Numbered from the stretch's first letter, positions 1 through 9,682 are shown. The stretch: DNA of 64,000 bases from JANQPX01 sp965204405 (GCA_965204405.1 CBDBEN010000004.1:1302001-1366000); one strand, 5' to 3'. Numbers and translations are program-made. Notes: generated by a model not told the origin, from the sequence alone.

Positions 1-149
1 CAGGGGCAACCGTGCTCCTCGCTCCCGCCTGCGCCTCCTTCGATCAATTCCCGAGCTTCGAGGCTCGCGGCGACGCTTTCAAAGACTTGGTCGAGGGCCT
101 GACCGAAACGTCGAGTCCGGCGGCCGCCGCCGGCAGCGGGGGGCGGTGA
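1..149 (+). CDS. murD: UDP-MurNAc-L-alanine:D-glutamate ligase (MurD), C-terminal end
   Basis: Only the last 48 codons lie in the window, read in the frame that starts at base 3. They encode a MurD-type tail with the motif LLAPACASFDQFPSFEARG, which matches the conserved 'SPACASFDQF..FExRG' ending of the family, followed by a short Ala/Gly-rich extension. MurD adds D-Glu to UDP-MurNAc-L-Ala in the cytoplasm. The TGA at 147-149 overlaps the ftsW start, which is the usual coupling in the dcw cluster. The 5' end is outside the window. Confidence 0.85.
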   Translation, partial: GATVLLAPACASFDQFPSFEARGDAFKDLVEGLTETSSPAAAAGSGGR

Positions 150-1258
150 TGTTCGATCGCACCGAACGAGGGCTGTTGTCCCGCTGGTGGTGGACGGTGG
201 ACCGGCCTCTTCTCGGCGTGCTGGCGCTGCTGTCGCTCTGCGGCGTGATCATGGTGATGGCATCCAGCCCGCCGGTAGCGACAAGGCTCGGCTTGTCATC
301 CTGGCACTTCGTTAGCCGCCATCTCATCTATCTGGCACCGGCGGCGTTCCTGCTGATCGGCTGCTCTCTCCTGTCGCCGCGCGGCGTTTACCGGGTCGCG
401 GTCGGTGTGCTGGGTCTGTCGATCGCGATGCTGGTGGCGACCCTGTTCATCGGTGTCGAAACCCATGGAGCGACCCGCTGGCTATCGTTCGGTCTGTTTG
501 TCGTCCAGCCCGGCGAATTTGCGAAGCCTGCCCTGATCGTCGTGGCCGCCGCTCTGCTGGCGAGAGCGCCCGGGATCGCCAATGTGGCGCCGGTTCTGGC
601 GCTGAGTGGTCTCATTGCCGCTTTGCTGCTGGCCCAGCCGGATGTCGGCATGGCGCTGATCGTGGCCGCCGTGACCGCGGTGCAGTTGTTCATTGCCGGC
701 CTCCCCTGGCTCTTGGTTATCGGCAGCCTGGCGATCGGCGTTCTCGCCCTTTGGCAGGCCTATTACTGGTTCCCGCATGTCGCAGGGCGCTTCGATCGTT
801 TCTTCGACCCCGCAGCCGGCGACAACTACCAGATCGGCCTGGCGCTCAAGGCGGTCAAGAGTGCGGCCTGGTTCGGAAGCGGGCCCGGCGAGGGCAAGCT
901 CAAGACCAGGATCCCAGATGCCCACAGCGATTTCATCTTTGCCGTTGCCGCCGAGGAATTCGGGCTGATCGCCTGCCTCCTCTTGATCGGCATGTTCGCC
1001 TTCATCCTTCTTCGCGGTCTCCGCCGGACCGAACTTGTCACCAACCGCTTCGTGCTCATCGCAGGCGGCGGCTTGCTTGCCTTGTTCGGCCTGCAGGCGA
1101 TCACCAATGTCGGCGTCAATCTGAGCGTCCTGCCGGCAACCGGCATGACCCTGCCCTTCATCAGCTATGGCGGGTCGGCTCTTTGCGCAATGGCGATCGG
1201 CATGGGCATGTTCCTGGCGCTGACCAGACGCCGTTTCGAGCATGAGGCACCGCCATGA
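149..1258 (+). CDS. ftsW: FtsW, SEDS-family peptidoglycan polymerase of the divisome
   Basis: Polytopic inner-membrane SEDS protein of about 369 residues with roughly ten hydrophobic segments. It polymerises lipid II glycan strands at the septum together with FtsI. Family signatures are all present: GATRWLSFG and QPGEFAKP (about residues 108-128), the long periplasmic-loop motif RIPDAHSDFIFAVAAEEFGL (about 254-274) and LPFISYGGSAL near the C-terminus (about 333-343). A GTG at 146 sits directly before the ATG at 149; either could start translation, both overlapping the murD stop. The stop overlaps murG by ATGA, so the two are translationally coupled. Confidence 0.96.
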   Translation: MFDRTERGLLSRWWWTVDRPLLGVLALLSLCGVIMVMASSPPVATRLGLSSWHFVSRHLIYLAPAAFLLIGCSLLSPRGVYRVAVGVLGLSIAMLVATLFIGVETHGATRWLSFGLFVVQPGEFAKPALIVVAAALLARAPGIANVAPVLALSGLIAALLLAQPDVGMALIVAAVTAVQLFIAGLPWLLVIGSLAIGVLALWQAYYWFPHVAGRFDRFFDPAAGDNYQIGLALKAVKSAAWFGSGPGEGKLKTRIPDAHSDFIFAVAAEEFGLIACLLLIGMFAFILLRGLRRTELVTNRFVLIAGGGLLALFGLQAITNVGVNLSVLPATGMTLPFISYGGSALCAMAIGMGMFLALTRRRFEHEAPP

Positions 1259-2376
1259 CCGGCGCCATCGCGATCACGGCAGGCGGCACGGGCGGGCACA
1301 TGTTCCCGGCCCTTGCTCTCGCCTCGGAACTCGAGCGTCGCGGGCGGGCCGTGGCGCTTGCCTGCGATGAGCGGGGCGCACGTTATCTCCCCGACGAGAT
1401 GGAGGCGTTTCTCGTACAGGCGGGAAGCCCCTCGGGCCCGCTTGCCAAGCGCTGGTCAGGCATGACCAAGCTCGGCCAGGGCCTGCTGCAAAGCTGGTGG
1501 TGGCTTCGAAAGACGCGCCCGTCCGCGGTCGCCTGTTTCGGCAGCTATGCCTCCGTGCCGATCGGCGTGGCGGCGGGGTTCCTTCGCATTCCGATTTTGG
1601 TGCATGAGCAGAACGCCGTGCTCGGGCGCGCCAATCGCCTGGTGGCCAGGCGCGCGGCCGGCCTGGCGCTCACCTTCGATGAGACCCGCCATGCCGAGAT
1701 GATGCCTGGAAACCGTCTGGTGATTACCGGCAATCCGGTCCGCCCCGAGATCACCGCGCATATCGGCGAGACTTATCGGCCGCCTGCCGAGGGCGAGCCG
1801 ATCGAGATCCTGGTGATCGGCGGCAGCCAGGGTGCTCGCAGTCTCAGTGACATCCTGCCGGCGGCCTTCGATCGTCTGAGCGGGCGCGAGCGCTCGCGCA
1901 TTCGCCTCGCTCAGCAATGCCGGCCGGAAGATCTGGAGCGGGTGGAGCAGGCCTATAAGGCGCTTGGCTTCAAGGCAGAACTCCAGCCGTTCTTCCACGA
2001 TCTGCCCGCAAGGCTGGCCAAGGCGCATCTGGTGGTGTCCCGTGCCGGCGCGTCCAGCGTTGCCGAAATGCTGGTGCTCGGCCGGCCGTCGATCCTGATC
2101 CCCCTTCCCTCCTCGCTCGAAGGCGATCAGCTCGCCAATGCCGAGGTGGTCGATGCAGCCAAGGCTGGCTGGCTGATGAAGGAAGCCGATCTCAACGGCG
2201 AGATACTGGCGGACAAGCTGAAGATTTGCCTGGAACAGCCGGAACAGCTCGCCGAGATGGCCGCCAACGCCAAGGCCCTAGGCAGGCCGGATGCAGGCGA
2301 AGCGCTGGCGGATGCGGTCGAACGCCTTGTGCCCGGCTTCAAAGCAGGGACCGAAGACGCCCGGTGCCGGCGATAA
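1255..2376 (+). CDS. murG: MurG, lipid I to lipid II GlcNAc transferase
   Basis: This 373-residue GT28 glycosyltransferase adds GlcNAc from UDP-GlcNAc to lipid I on the inner face of the membrane, giving lipid II. The N-terminal glycine-rich loop AGGTGGHMFPALALA (residues 9-23) and HEQNAVLGRANR (about 114) belong to the acceptor domain; GGSQGARSLSDILP (about 187) and SRAGASSVAEMLVLGRPSIL (about 262) belong to the UDP-GlcNAc domain. Start is fixed by the ATGA overlap with ftsW. A short 24-nt gap separates it from murC. Confidence 0.97.
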   Translation: MTGAIAITAGGTGGHMFPALALASELERRGRAVALACDERGARYLPDEMEAFLVQAGSPSGPLAKRWSGMTKLGQGLLQSWWWLRKTRPSAVACFGSYASVPIGVAAGFLRIPILVHEQNAVLGRANRLVARRAAGLALTFDETRHAEMMPGNRLVITGNPVRPEITAHIGETYRPPAEGEPIEILVIGGSQGARSLSDILPAAFDRLSGRERSRIRLAQQCRPEDLERVEQAYKALGFKAELQPFFHDLPARLAKAHLVVSRAGASSVAEMLVLGRPSILIPLPSSLEGDQLANAEVVDAAKAGWLMKEADLNGEILADKLKICLEQPEQLAEMAANAKALGRPDAGEALADAVERLVPGFKAGTEDARCRR

Positions 2377-2400
2377 GAACGGATCCTTGGAGGCTGCGGC

Positions 2401-3828
2401 ATGAGAATGTTGCCGATCGATGTGGGCGTCATCCATTTTGTCGGTATCGGCGGCATCGGCATGAGTGGCATCGCGGAAACCCTGCATGCGCTCGGTCACC
2501 GCGTCCAGGGCTCGGACATGGCGGAAAGTGCCAATGTCGAGCGGCTGCGCGGCCAGGGAATCGAGGTGATGATCGGCCATCAGGCATCCCATCTCGGTCC
2601 GGCGCGGGTGGTGGTGATCTCCTCCGCCGTCAAACAGGACAACCCCGAGGTCATTGCCGCACGAGAAGCCCGCATTCCGGTGGTGGCGAGAGCGGAGATG
2701 CTGGCGGAGCTGATGCGTCTCAAATGGGCGATCGCGATTGCCGGGACGCACGGCAAGACCACCACCACCTCGCTGATCGCATCCGTCCTCGAAGCAGCCC
2801 GTTTCGATCCGACGGTGATCAATGGCGGCATCATCAATGCCTATGGCACCAACACCCGGTTCGGAAGCTCGGAATGGATGGTGGTCGAGGCGGACGAGAG
2901 CGACGGAACGTTCGTGCGGCTGCCTGCGAGCGTGGCCGTGATCACCAATATCGATCCCGAGCATCTGGACTTTTATGGTGATTTCGACGGCGTCAAGGCG
3001 GCGTTTCAGACCTTTCTCAACAATCTGCCGTTTTATGGCTTTGCCGCGATGTGCGTCGACCATGACGAAACGCGAGCACTGTTCGAGCGCACCACGGACC
3101 GGCGTCTGGTCGGCTACGGCTTTTCCGAGGATGCCGATATCCGCGCCCTGGAACCGAGCTACGATCCCGACGGCGCCGTGTTCGATGTCGAGCTTCGCGA
3201 CCCGGTCACGCGGGACGTGACTCGCAGCCTGCGCCGGCTGCGCCTGGCGATGCCGGGACGGCATAATGTGCTGAATGCGCTGGCGGCGATCGCGGTTGCC
3301 AATGAGCTGAAGATCCACGACGACGTGATCAGAAAGGCGTTTGCCGGTTTCGGCGGCGTGAAGCGGCGCTTTACCAAGACCGGACAGGTCGGCGGGATCA
3401 CCGTGATCGACGATTACGGCCATCATCCCGTGGAAATCAGGGCAGCGCTCGAAACGGCACGTGCGGCCGCCGCCGGCAAGGTGATCGCCGTGATCCAGCC
3501 CCACCGCTACACCCGCCTCCAATCCCTGTTCGACGACTTCTGCACCTCGGCAGGCGATGCCGACATCGTCCTGGTCACCCCGGTCTATGCCGCCGGCGAG
3601 CCACCGATCGAAGGCATCGACCAGCAGGCGCTGGTCGCCGGACTTAGGGCAGCGTCGCAAGGAGAGGTTCACCCCATCGACGGTCCCGAGGATCTTGCCG
3701 ACAAGGTCAACGAGCTGGCCGGGCCGGGGGATATGGTGATCTGCCTTGGCGCCGGCACGATTTCGGCTTGGGCGAACGGACTGCCGGCGGATCTGGCGGC
3801 GCGTCAGGCGCCGGAGAATGCCGCATGA
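2401..3828 (+). CDS. murC: UDP-N-acetylmuramate:L-alanine ligase (MurC)
   Basis: First Mur ligase of the pathway, 475 residues, normal length. It joins L-Ala to UDP-MurNAc using ATP. The N-terminal Rossmann-like motif HFVGIGGIGMSGIAE (about 12-26), the ATP-binding loop GTHGKTTTTS (about 114-123), EADESDGTF, and the C-terminal DDYGHHPVEI segment are all visible. The murB ATG is inside its stop codon (ATGA at 3825-3828), so expression is coupled to the next gene. Confidence 0.97.
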   Translation: MRMLPIDVGVIHFVGIGGIGMSGIAETLHALGHRVQGSDMAESANVERLRGQGIEVMIGHQASHLGPARVVVISSAVKQDNPEVIAAREARIPVVARAEMLAELMRLKWAIAIAGTHGKTTTTSLIASVLEAARFDPTVINGGIINAYGTNTRFGSSEWMVVEADESDGTFVRLPASVAVITNIDPEHLDFYGDFDGVKAAFQTFLNNLPFYGFAAMCVDHDETRALFERTTDRRLVGYGFSEDADIRALEPSYDPDGAVFDVELRDPVTRDVTRSLRRLRLAMPGRHNVLNALAAIAVANELKIHDDVIRKAFAGFGGVKRRFTKTGQVGGITVIDDYGHHPVEIRAALETARAAAAGKVIAVIQPHRYTRLQSLFDDFCTSAGDADIVLVTPVYAAGEPPIEGIDQQALVAGLRAASQGEVHPIDGPEDLADKVNELAGPGDMVICLGAGTISAWANGLPADLAARQAPENAA

Positions 3829-4763
3829 GGGCCTCCTGGATAGACGCCCTGCCCAAGGTTCGCGGTCAGCTTCGCTATGACGTACCGATGGCGCCCAAGA
3901 CCTGGCTGCGTGCAGGCGGCTCTGCTCGGGCCTGGTTCCAGCCGGCCGACCTCGACGATCTCGTCGATTTTCTCATGGCGAAGCCGGCTGAAGTCCCGGT
4001 GCTGCCTGTCGGCGTCGCCTCCAATCTCCTCGTTCGCGACGGCGGGATCGACGGCGTGGTTCTGCGCCTCACGGGATCGCTCGCCAAGGTCGACGGCGAC
4101 GGCGACCGGCTGACGGTCGGCGCCGGTGCCACCGATCGCGGCCTTGCTGTCCAGGCCTTGGAGGCCGGCCTTTCGGGCTTCGAATTCTATGTGGGCATTC
4201 CCGGCACCATCGGCGGTGCGGTCTGCATGAATGCCGGTGCTTTCGGCGGCGAAACCTCCGAGCTGGTTGAGCGGGTTTTTGCCTTGGATCAACAAGGGCA
4301 GATTCAGGAACTGGCGCCTGCCGACCTCGACTTTCGTTATCGCCACGGCAGCGTGCCGGAAGGCTGGATCGTGATTGCCGCCGAGATGCGTGGTGTCGAA
4401 GGCAATCGGGAAAAAATTCGGGCACGCATGGCCAGGACCAAGGCGGAACGCGATGTCGCTCAGCCTCTGCGCGTCGCAACGGGCGGCTCCACCTTTAAGA
4501 ATCCTCCGGGGAACAAGGCCTGGGAGCTGATCGATGCCGCCGGCTGCCGCGGATTGATCCACGGCAAGGCGCAGGTTTCCGAAAAGCACTGCAATTTCCT
4601 GATCAACACCGGCGGTGCCAGGGCTTCCGACATCGAGGATCTGGGCGAGTTGGTGCGCGCGCGGGTCAAGGATCAAAGCGGCGTTTCCCTCGAATGGGAA
4701 ATCCGACGCGTCGGCCGGCCCAACGGTCACTCGACGCAAGATCCCCTGGAGGCGGCGGCATGA
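3825..4763 (+). CDS. murB: UDP-N-acetylenolpyruvoylglucosamine reductase (MurB)
   Basis: FAD enzyme that reduces UDP-GlcNAc-enolpyruvate to UDP-MurNAc with NADPH; 312 residues. Visible motifs are the FAD-binding LRAGGSARAWF (about 25-35) and GIPGTIGGAVCMNAGAFGGE (about 123-142), the catalytic-serine loop GGSTFKNP (about 219-226) and the C-terminal LEWEIRRVG carrying the conserved Glu. An in-frame ATG lies 57 nt upstream, but the ATG at 3825 has GGAG eight bases upstream and the ATGA overlap with murC, so I prefer it. Confidence 0.95.
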   Translation: MRASWIDALPKVRGQLRYDVPMAPKTWLRAGGSARAWFQPADLDDLVDFLMAKPAEVPVLPVGVASNLLVRDGGIDGVVLRLTGSLAKVDGDGDRLTVGAGATDRGLAVQALEAGLSGFEFYVGIPGTIGGAVCMNAGAFGGETSELVERVFALDQQGQIQELAPADLDFRYRHGSVPEGWIVIAAEMRGVEGNREKIRARMARTKAERDVAQPLRVATGGSTFKNPPGNKAWELIDAAGCRGLIHGKAQVSEKHCNFLINTGGARASDIEDLGELVRARVKDQSGVSLEWEIRRVGRPNGHSTQDPLEAAA

Positions 4764-5668
4764 GCAAGCACGTCGCCGTTCTGATGGGAGGACTCTCCGC
4801 CGAACGCGAGGTATCCTTTGCCGGCGGCCGTCCGGCCGTGGCGGCGCTGGAAGCACGGGGATATCGGGTGACCGCGATCGATGTCGACCGGACGCTTTGC
4901 CAGCAGCTCGCCCAAGCCAAGCCCGATGTGGTCTACAATGCTCTGCACGGCCCGCTCGGCGAGGACGGCACGGTGCAGGGCATGCTCGAAATTCTGGGCA
5001 TTCCCTACAGCCATTCGGGCGTGCTGGCCTCAGCGCTCGCCATCGACAAGGACATGGCCAAGAAGGTGTTCGTCGCCGCCGGGCTTCGCTGCCCGGAAAG
5101 CGTGATGACCACCATCGATCAGCTTCGCGAGCATGGGCATATGGAACCGCCTTACGTGATCAAGCCCAACCGGGAAGGATCGAGTGTCGGGGTGACCATC
5201 ATTCGTGACCGGGACGATCACTTGCCGCTTCGCAATGATTGGCCCTACGAGCCCGAGGTCATGGTCGAGCGCTTCATCGAGGGGCGCGAACTCACTGTTT
5301 CCATCCTGGGCGAACGGCCGCTCGGGGTTACCGAGATCAGCCCGAAGCAGGGCTTCTACGACTATCACGCCAAATATACCGACGGCATCGCCGATCATCT
5401 TCTGCCCGCACCGGTGGCACCGGCGACCTATCAGCGGGCAATGGACGATGCGCTGCAGGCACACCAGGCTTTGGGATGCCGGGGGGTCAGCCGCGCCGAT
5501 TTTCGTCTTTCGGATGATGATCCGGACGGGCTGTATCTGCTCGAAGTCAACACCCAGCCGGGTATGACGCCGCTGTCGCTCGTGCCGGAGCAGGCGGCCC
5601 ATGTCGGCATCAGTTTCGACGATCTCGTGGTCCAATTGGTGGAGGAGGCAAGATGCGACGCCGCATGA
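4760..5668 (+). CDS. ddl: D-alanine--D-alanine ligase
   Basis: ATP-grasp ligase of 302 residues that makes the D-Ala-D-Ala dipeptide for MurF. Motifs: GGLSAEREVS near the N-terminus, NALHGPLGEDGTVQG, the ATP-binding IKPNREGSSVGV, FIEGRELTVSILG, and the metal-binding/omega-loop end LLEVNTQPGMTPLS. The start at 4760 overlaps the murB stop (ATGA) and has GGAGG seven bases upstream. An upstream in-frame ATG at 4694 lies inside murB and would add 22 uncharacteristic residues. Confidence 0.95.
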   Translation: MSKHVAVLMGGLSAEREVSFAGGRPAVAALEARGYRVTAIDVDRTLCQQLAQAKPDVVYNALHGPLGEDGTVQGMLEILGIPYSHSGVLASALAIDKDMAKKVFVAAGLRCPESVMTTIDQLREHGHMEPPYVIKPNREGSSVGVTIIRDRDDHLPLRNDWPYEPEVMVERFIEGRELTVSILGERPLGVTEISPKQGFYDYHAKYTDGIADHLLPAPVAPATYQRAMDDALQAHQALGCRGVSRADFRLSDDDPDGLYLLEVNTQPGMTPLSLVPEQAAHVGISFDDLVVQLVEEARCDAA

Positions 5669-6507
5669 GCCTGACGGCCAAGCGCAACAGCACCTGCACC
5701 CGCACGCCCCTTCGGCCGCGCTGGTACTGGCCTGTGGTGCACCTCTCCGGCCTGGCCGCCGGCCTGCTTGGAGGCCTGGCAACGGGCGCTTGGCTCGGCT
5801 GGTCCGGCACCGTCTATGCCGTATCCACCGATCTCACCGCCAAGGCCCTCGACTTTACCGGCAATGCCGGACTGCAGGTCAAGGCGGTGTATGCCGACGG
5901 CCGACGCCATACCGCTCGGGATTTGCTGGAAGGGCAGCTCGATATTGCCGTCGGGCAGCCGATCCTCGGCATCGATACCGACGCGGCAAAGGTTCGCCTC
6001 GAAGCGCTTCCCTGGGTCGCCAAGGCGAGTGTCGGGCGTCTTCTGCCGGATACGATCAAGGTGCGCCTGGAAGAACACAAGCCTTTGGCGCTTTGGCAAA
6101 ACGGCGGCAGTTTCTCCCTGATCGACGGGGCTGGCGGGGTGATCATCTCCGACTTGAACACCGATGACGTCGGCAGGCGCTTCAGCAAGCTTCGCGTCCT
6201 GGTCGGTGACAACGCACCGGACCACGCGGTCGATCTCTTTCACATGCTGAAGGCCGAACCCGAATTGTCGGCACGGGTGAAGGCAGCAACCTGGGTCGGC
6301 AATCGACGCTGGACGCTGCGTCTGGACAACAAGATCGACGTGCTGCTGCCGGAGAACGCACCGCTTGCCGCCTGGCGTTTTCTGGCCAGGACAGAGCGGG
6401 AAAAGAACCTCCTGGACCGCGCCTTGCTGGTCATCGATCTCCGCCAGGCACCGGACCGGATGCGGCTGAAACTGGACCGTACCGTCTTTGGGGATCAGCG
6501 AGCATGA
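5653..6507 (+). CDS. ftsQ: Cell division protein FtsQ
   Basis: Bitopic inner-membrane divisome protein, 284 residues. A basic cytoplasmic tail is followed by a hydrophobic segment at about residues 26-52, then a POTRA-like region (VGQPILGIDTDAAKVRLEAL, about 96-115) and the FtsQ core motif WVAKASVGRLLPDTIKVRLE. It links the early Z-ring proteins to FtsB/FtsL. The start at 5653 has a strong GGAGGAGG four bases upstream; the ATG at 5665 makes an ATGA overlap with ddl but has no such site. Sequence is divergent, as usual for FtsQ; position supports the call. Confidence 0.92.
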   Translation: MRRRMSLTAKRNSTCTRTPLRPRWYWPVVHLSGLAAGLLGGLATGAWLGWSGTVYAVSTDLTAKALDFTGNAGLQVKAVYADGRRHTARDLLEGQLDIAVGQPILGIDTDAAKVRLEALPWVAKASVGRLLPDTIKVRLEEHKPLALWQNGGSFSLIDGAGGVIISDLNTDDVGRRFSKLRVLVGDNAPDHAVDLFHMLKAEPELSARVKAATWVGNRRWTLRLDNKIDVLLPENAPLAAWRFLARTEREKNLLDRALLVIDLRQAPDRMRLKLDRTVFGDQRA

Positions 6508-7787
6508 CCGACGCCGGTGTGATCGCGCTCAAAGGCAGTGACGAACGCCCCTTCGTCAGTCAGGACGCGATCGGCGTGCTGGATATCGGCAGCACCAAGA
6601 TGTGCTGCCTCATCGGCCGGAACGGTTCCGGGAATGAGCTTGAACTGCTGGGAGCGAGCTATCAGCTTGCCGAAGGCCTGAAAGCTGGCGAGATCGTCGA
6701 TGTCGAGGCGGTCGAAGCCTCCATTTTGGCAGTGGTGCATGAGGCCGAGCAGCAGGCCGGCGAAACCCTTCGCGAGGTGGTCCTTGGCGTCACCGCCGGC
6801 AGGCCGTCATCGGCGCGGACCGTGGTCGATATCGACTTGGGCGGACGGGCGGTGGCAACCGCTGATCTGACTCGCGCCCTGAGCGAAGCCGAGAACCGGC
6901 TGCGGGAAACCGAGCAGGAATGTCTGCACGCGCTTCCCCTCGAAATGACTCTCGACGGCGGTCAGGCCCTCAAGGACCCCCGCGGCATGATCGGCCGGCG
7001 CCTCTCGGTCGAGGCTCATCTAGTCAATGTCGCAGCAGCCCCCCTGCACAATTTGGTCGCAGCCGTTGAGCGGTGCCATCTTGAGGTCGTCGGCGTTGTC
7101 GCCAACGCCTATGCAGCAGGCATTGCCTCACTTTCCGAGGAAGAACGGGCGCTCGGCGCCCTGGTTTTGGATCTTGGCGGCGGGGTCACCAGCGCTGCTC
7201 GGTTCAGCGGCGGCAAGCTCCAGGAAATTTTGAGCTTGCCGCTCGGCGCACATCATGTCACTCAGGACTTGGCCTTCGGTCTTTCAATCGGGCGTGATCA
7301 GGCAGAGCGTCTTAAGACGCTTTACGGTAGCGCACTCGAACATGCTGGCGACAGTCATGAAAGAATCGAGGTTCCTGGTATTGGCGACCCGACGGCGCCG
7401 CCCTCGCAAATCGTAACGAGGGCCAAGTTGACGGAAATCATCAGGCCCAGGGTCGAAGAAATTTTTCATCTGGTACGCGAGAAGCTTGGCGATCGCATGC
7501 CGCCATTGGCCGGTCGACGTTTGGTGCTGACCGGTGGCGGCAGTCAACTAGAGGGGACGATTGAGACGGCAGAAGAAGTGTTCGACATGCCGACGCGCTT
7601 GGGAAGGGCGCGGCCGATGCATGGAAGGGCACAATTCGACGATCTTTCCGCCGCAACCACGGCAGCCGGTTTGCTGCTTTGGACGGGGCGGGATGATGGT
7701 GGTTTGACCTATCGATCACCTAGGCCGACACCACCTCTGACGGCGAAGCTGGCCAAACTTGGCCAGTGGTTGAAGGAGAACTTCTGA
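6504..7787 (+). CDS. ftsA: Cell division protein FtsA
   Basis: Actin-like ATPase of 427 residues that tethers FtsZ to the membrane. It shows the phosphate-1 loop VLDIGSTKMCCLIG (about 25-38), the SHS2 insertion, the phosphate-2 motif LVLDLGGGVTSAA (about 215-227), the adenosine motif VLTGGGSQLEG (about 341-351) and a C-terminal amphipathic helix (LAKLGQWLKENF) that is the expected membrane anchor. The start overlaps the ftsQ stop by ATGA. Confidence 0.96.
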   Translation: MTDAGVIALKGSDERPFVSQDAIGVLDIGSTKMCCLIGRNGSGNELELLGASYQLAEGLKAGEIVDVEAVEASILAVVHEAEQQAGETLREVVLGVTAGRPSSARTVVDIDLGGRAVATADLTRALSEAENRLRETEQECLHALPLEMTLDGGQALKDPRGMIGRRLSVEAHLVNVAAAPLHNLVAAVERCHLEVVGVVANAYAAGIASLSEEERALGALVLDLGGGVTSAARFSGGKLQEILSLPLGAHHVTQDLAFGLSIGRDQAERLKTLYGSALEHAGDSHERIEVPGIGDPTAPPSQIVTRAKLTEIIRPRVEEIFHLVREKLGDRMPPLAGRRLVLTGGGSQLEGTIETAEEVFDMPTRLGRARPMHGRAQFDDLSAATTAAGLLLWTGRDDGGLTYRSPRPTPPLTAKLAKLGQWLKENF

Positions 7788-7865
7788 GCGAGAGCCGAAA
7801 ACGGCCGTGTTCAGGAGTAAGGGGCTCTTGGGAAGGAGCCATAACGGAGGAGGAGTTAGGAAGGA

Positions 7866-9413
7866 ATGACCATTAATTTGAGCATGCCGGTGACGCATGA
7901 GCTCAGGCCGCGGATTACCGTGGTCGGGGTTGGCGGCGCCGGAACCAATGCGGTGAACAATATGATCACCTCTCACCTTGAGGGGGTCGAGTTCGTTGCT
8001 TGCAACACCGATGCACAGTCCTTGCATCAATGCCTGACCGAGCGTCGAATCCAGCTCGGCAACACCATCACCCAGGGGTTGGGTGCCGGGGCTCGGCCTG
8101 AAATCGGCAGGGCATCAGCCGAAGAGGCGATCGAGGAACTGCTCGATCAGCTCAACGGCAGCCACATGGTGTTCATCACCGCCGGCATGGGCGGCGGCAC
8201 AGGCACCGGAGCCGCACCCGTTATCGCCCGAGCTGTGCGCGAACAGGGCATCCTGACCGTGGGCGTGGTGACCAAGCCGTTCCACTTCGAGGGGACCCAT
8301 CGCATGCGGGTCGCCGAGGGTGGCCTTGCCGAGCTGCAGCAATATGTCGACACGCTTTTGGTGATCCCGAACCAGAACCTGTTCAGGCTCGCCAATGAAC
8401 GCACAACCTTTGCGGATGCCTTCAAGCTCGCCGACAATGTGCTGCATATGGGTGTCCGCGGTGTCACCGACCTGATGGTCATGCCGGGCCTGATCAATCT
8501 CGACTTCGCCGATATTCGCACCGTGATGAGCGAGATGGGCAAGGCGATGATGGGCACGGGCGAAGCCGACGGCGAGCGCCGGGCAGTGGAAGCGGCGGAA
8601 GCGGCGATTTCCAACCCGCTCCTTGACGAGGTGTCGATGAAGGGTGCGCGCGGCGTGCTCATCAACATCACCGGCGGCATGGACATGACTTTGTTCGAGG
8701 TCGACGAAGCCGCCAATCGTGTGCGCGAGGAAGTCGATCCCGAGGCCAACATCATTGTCGGTTCGACCATGGACGAGAGCATGGAAGGCCAGATGCGCGT
8801 CTCGGTGGTGGCGACGGGCATTGATGCGGGCGAACAGCCGGCCTACGGCATCAGTCAGGAAGCGGCTCAGCCGCAGAATGCAGCAGCGCCGACGTTCAGA
8901 CTGCGGCCGCAAGGGCAGCCGGCACCCGGCAACGAACCAGCCAAGGCTCAGTCCGAAGCGAGTTCGGTCAAGGCCACGCCGGCAGACGGCGGTTTCTCAC
9001 CGGATCAGGTCGGCACGGCGCAGCCTTCGATGTCGCTGGGAACGCCGGGCCTGTCACGCAGCGCATCGGGCTTCAACCGTCCCCAGCCCCAGCAGACCGG
9101 CGAATTCATTGCGTCGGGAAGGCGGCCCGCACCAAGCTTCGCACCACCCCGCCAGCCCAATCCTCCGCAGAGCGGTCCTCAGGCCAGTGCCCAAGACGAT
9201 CAAGGGGACTGGGGGAGCACCAAGACGCCGGCTCGGGATCTGTCGCGGCCGCCGAGCTTGTTCGAGCGCGTCACCCAAAGCTTCGCCCGGCAGCGTCAGG
9301 AGCATATCGAAGCTCAACCTGAACCCGCCATGGCGGGTGCTGAGCCGGACGAGCGCAGGCCAGCAGCTCAAGGCGAGGACCTATACGATATCCCGACTTT
9401 CCTTAGGCGCTAG
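7866..9413 (+). CDS. ftsZ: Cell division GTPase FtsZ
   Basis: Tubulin homologue that forms the Z-ring; 515 residues. The GTPase core occupies about residues 1-320 with VGVGGAGTNAVNNM (about 19-32), the tubulin signature GGGTGTGAAPV (about 108-118) and the T7-loop LINLDFADIRTVM. A long Pro/Gln-rich linker of roughly 180 residues follows and ends in the FtsA-binding tail DLYDIPTFLRR. A 78-nt gap follows ftsA and holds AGGAAGG just ahead of the ATG. The extended linker is common in Alphaproteobacteria. Confidence 0.97.
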   Translation: MTINLSMPVTHELRPRITVVGVGGAGTNAVNNMITSHLEGVEFVACNTDAQSLHQCLTERRIQLGNTITQGLGAGARPEIGRASAEEAIEELLDQLNGSHMVFITAGMGGGTGTGAAPVIARAVREQGILTVGVVTKPFHFEGTHRMRVAEGGLAELQQYVDTLLVIPNQNLFRLANERTTFADAFKLADNVLHMGVRGVTDLMVMPGLINLDFADIRTVMSEMGKAMMGTGEADGERRAVEAAEAAISNPLLDEVSMKGARGVLINITGGMDMTLFEVDEAANRVREEVDPEANIIVGSTMDESMEGQMRVSVVATGIDAGEQPAYGISQEAAQPQNAAAPTFRLRPQGQPAPGNEPAKAQSEASSVKATPADGGFSPDQVGTAQPSMSLGTPGLSRSASGFNRPQPQQTGEFIASGRRPAPSFAPPRQPNPPQSGPQASAQDDQGDWGSTKTPARDLSRPPSLFERVTQSFARQRQEHIEAQPEPAMAGAEPDERRPAAQGEDLYDIPTFLRR

Positions 9414-9549
9414 AGCATCGGCTTGGGCTTATTGGTCGGATAGGCCTGCAAGAGCCAATGCTGGACCAAAGGAACAAGGTGCCGCCATCGGGACACTGTG
9501 ACGATGCCGGCATGTATGGAGTCGGGGCTCGATGAAGAGACGTTCGATA

Positions 9550-9610
9550 CCAGCCCTCTCCGCCGCCTGAACAGGCTTGAAAAAAGCCGGTGGCGGACGG
9601 AGAGGGCTGG
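9550..9610. repeat. Hairpin repeat, family B copy 1
   Basis: Inverted repeat whose outer arms start CCAGCCCTCTCCG and end CGGAGAGGGCTGG, with one bulged base, and an inner stem GGCTT/AAGCC around a short A-rich loop. It lies 137 nt after the ftsZ stop. The outer arms match family B copy 4 at 53344. It may also help end ftsZ transcription, but there is no U-tract. Confidence 0.7.
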
Positions 9611-9682
9611 GTCGGGTCCGCTGATCGTCTTATCGACCCGCAATAAATAGAAATTGTCTCCTTCCACCGTCCGGCTTCATTA

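Noticed and set aside
2278..3672. 464-codon minus-strand frame opposite murC
   Set aside because: His/Asp/Arg-rich shadow of murC; codon pattern follows the murC frame.
8719..9501. 260-codon frame overlapping the ftsZ linker
   Set aside because: Same-strand shadow of the Pro/Gln-rich FtsZ linker; Arg/Ser-rich with no motif.
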